DNA from: Beijerinckiaceae bacterium | GTDB taxonomy: Bacteria > Pseudomonadota > Alphaproteobacteria > Rhizobiales > Beijerinckiaceae | Direction of reading: 5' to 3' | NCBI GenBank assembly: GCA_021324915.1 | Contig: JAJPIC010000009.1 | Coordinates: 62,001-126,000 of the forward strand | DNA: 64,000 nucleotides | In this document: piece by piece, positions 63,575 through 64,000 of the stretch | Position numbering within the stretch: the first letter of the stretch is position 1 | Layout of the letters: every line of letters begins with the position of its first letter | Notes under the pieces: generated by a model | Told to the model about the DNA's origin: nothing | The model's input: only the letters and a program-made list of their open reading frames with translations | Database searches by the model: none | Position numbers and translations under genes: made by a program

Positions 63575-64000
63575 ATGCGCCATTTTCCGCCGCGCCGCAT
63601 CGTCTGCCTCACCGAAGAAACGGTGGAAACCCTGTATCTGCTCGGCGAGGAAGAGCGGATCGTCGGCGTCTCCGGCTATGCCGTGCGCCCGGCGCGGGTG
63701 CGGCGGGAGAAGCCGCGGGTCGCCGCCTTCGTCTCTGCCGATATTCCGAAAATCCTGGCGCTCGATCCCGATCTCGTTCTCGGCTTCTCCGACCTACAGG
63801 CCAATATCGCGGCGGACCTCGTCAGCGCCGGAGTTGCCGTCCACATTTTCAACCAGCGCGACATCGCCGGCATTCTGGCCATGATTCGCACGCTCGGTGC
63901 GCTCGTCGGCGCGCCGGAGAGAGGCGCTGCGCTCGCTGATTCGCTCGAGCAGCGCCTTGATCTTGTGGCCCAAGCCGCCAGTGGAAAGCCGCGTCCGCGC
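63575..64000 (+). CDS. Cobalamin-type periplasmic-binding-like protein, 3' end outside the window
   Basis: 142 residues visible from ATG 63575, running off the end. PRRIVCLTEETVETLYLLGE, RIVGVSGY, KPRVAAFVSADIPKILALDPDLVLGF and AGVAVHIFNQRDIAGILAMI match the BtuF/FecB-type substrate-binding fold used for corrinoid and siderophore uptake. No signal peptide precedes it, unusual for this family but common for a subgroup annotated as cobalamin-binding proteins. Completion past 64000 would decide. Confidence 0.8.
   Translation, partial: MRHFPPRRIVCLTEETVETLYLLGEEERIVGVSGYAVRPARVRREKPRVAAFVSADIPKILALDPDLVLGFSDLQANIAADLVSAGVAVHIFNQRDIAGILAMIRTLGALVGAPERGAALADSLEQRLDLVAQAASGKPRPR

Overview
The window is 64 kb of high-GC, gene-dense bacterial chromosome with no rRNA, CRISPR array, prophage or complete IS element. 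Gene families and gene order point to an alphaproteobacterium of the Hyphomicrobiales (Rhizobiales), possibly near Beijerinckiaceae/Methylocystaceae: a tig-clpP-clpX-lon block next to tRNA-Val and tRNA-Asp, an IalB-family protein, COG3904 and MEKHLA proteins, an HWE-type histidine kinase, a TIGR02610-like PHA protein and a cpa-type tad pilus locus. Species cannot be read from the sequence.

Layout. 1-9.6 kb: the 3' part of a coiled-coil protein, tRNA-Asp, a secreted ClpP-like protein, tRNA-Val, then the protein-quality block lon, clpX, clpP and tig (all minus), and tRNA-Leu. 9.7-14.6 kb: a GDSL esterase overlapping an OpgC-like acyltransferase, the bifunctional NAD(P)HX repair enzyme, hspQ and an IalB-family secreted protein. 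14.8-22.0 kb: a YejA-like binding protein coupled to a degenerate AMP-binding protein, then mog, a fused ATP-grasp/Alpha-E protein and a transglutaminase, the last three overlapping by 1-4 nt. 22.1-28.5 kb: a small membrane protein coupled to a chemoreceptor, a 74-residue protein, two glutathione transferases, queG, an SDR-like protein and a PHA-system protein.

28.8-36.9 kb: two secreted Gly/Tyr/Trp-rich proteins, a DNA-ligase-associated exonuclease and its ATP-dependent ligase, a 977-bp gene-free stretch, dnaA, ruvC-ruvA (no ruvB) and a MoeB/ThiF-type E1 enzyme. 37-45.1 kb: an HWE kinase with a degenerate receiver, a copper P-type ATPase divergent from a CsoR-type regulator across a clear inverted-repeat operator, a MEKHLA protein, a third Gly/Tyr-rich secreted protein, tam, and a two-subunit 3-oxoacid CoA-transferase. 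45.3-57.6 kb: a phosphomannomutase/phosphoglucomutase and a tad/Flp pilus locus (flp, cpaA-F, tadB, tadC) flanked by a divergent CpaC-N-domain protein and a convergent TadD-like lipoprotein. 57.7-64 kb: M17 aminopeptidase plus NlpC/P60 hydrolase, cytidine deaminase, a short ModE-like regulator facing a modC remnant, typA, and the start of a cobalamin-type binding protein cut by the window end.

Most of the window is housekeeping. The parts least explained by known biology are the fused ATP-grasp/Alpha-E plus transglutaminase operon, the degenerate AMP-binding protein coupled to a peptide-binding protein, the Gly/Tyr/Trp-rich secreted proteins, the long non-coding stretch before dnaA with its perfect inverted repeat, and the eroded molybdate locus.
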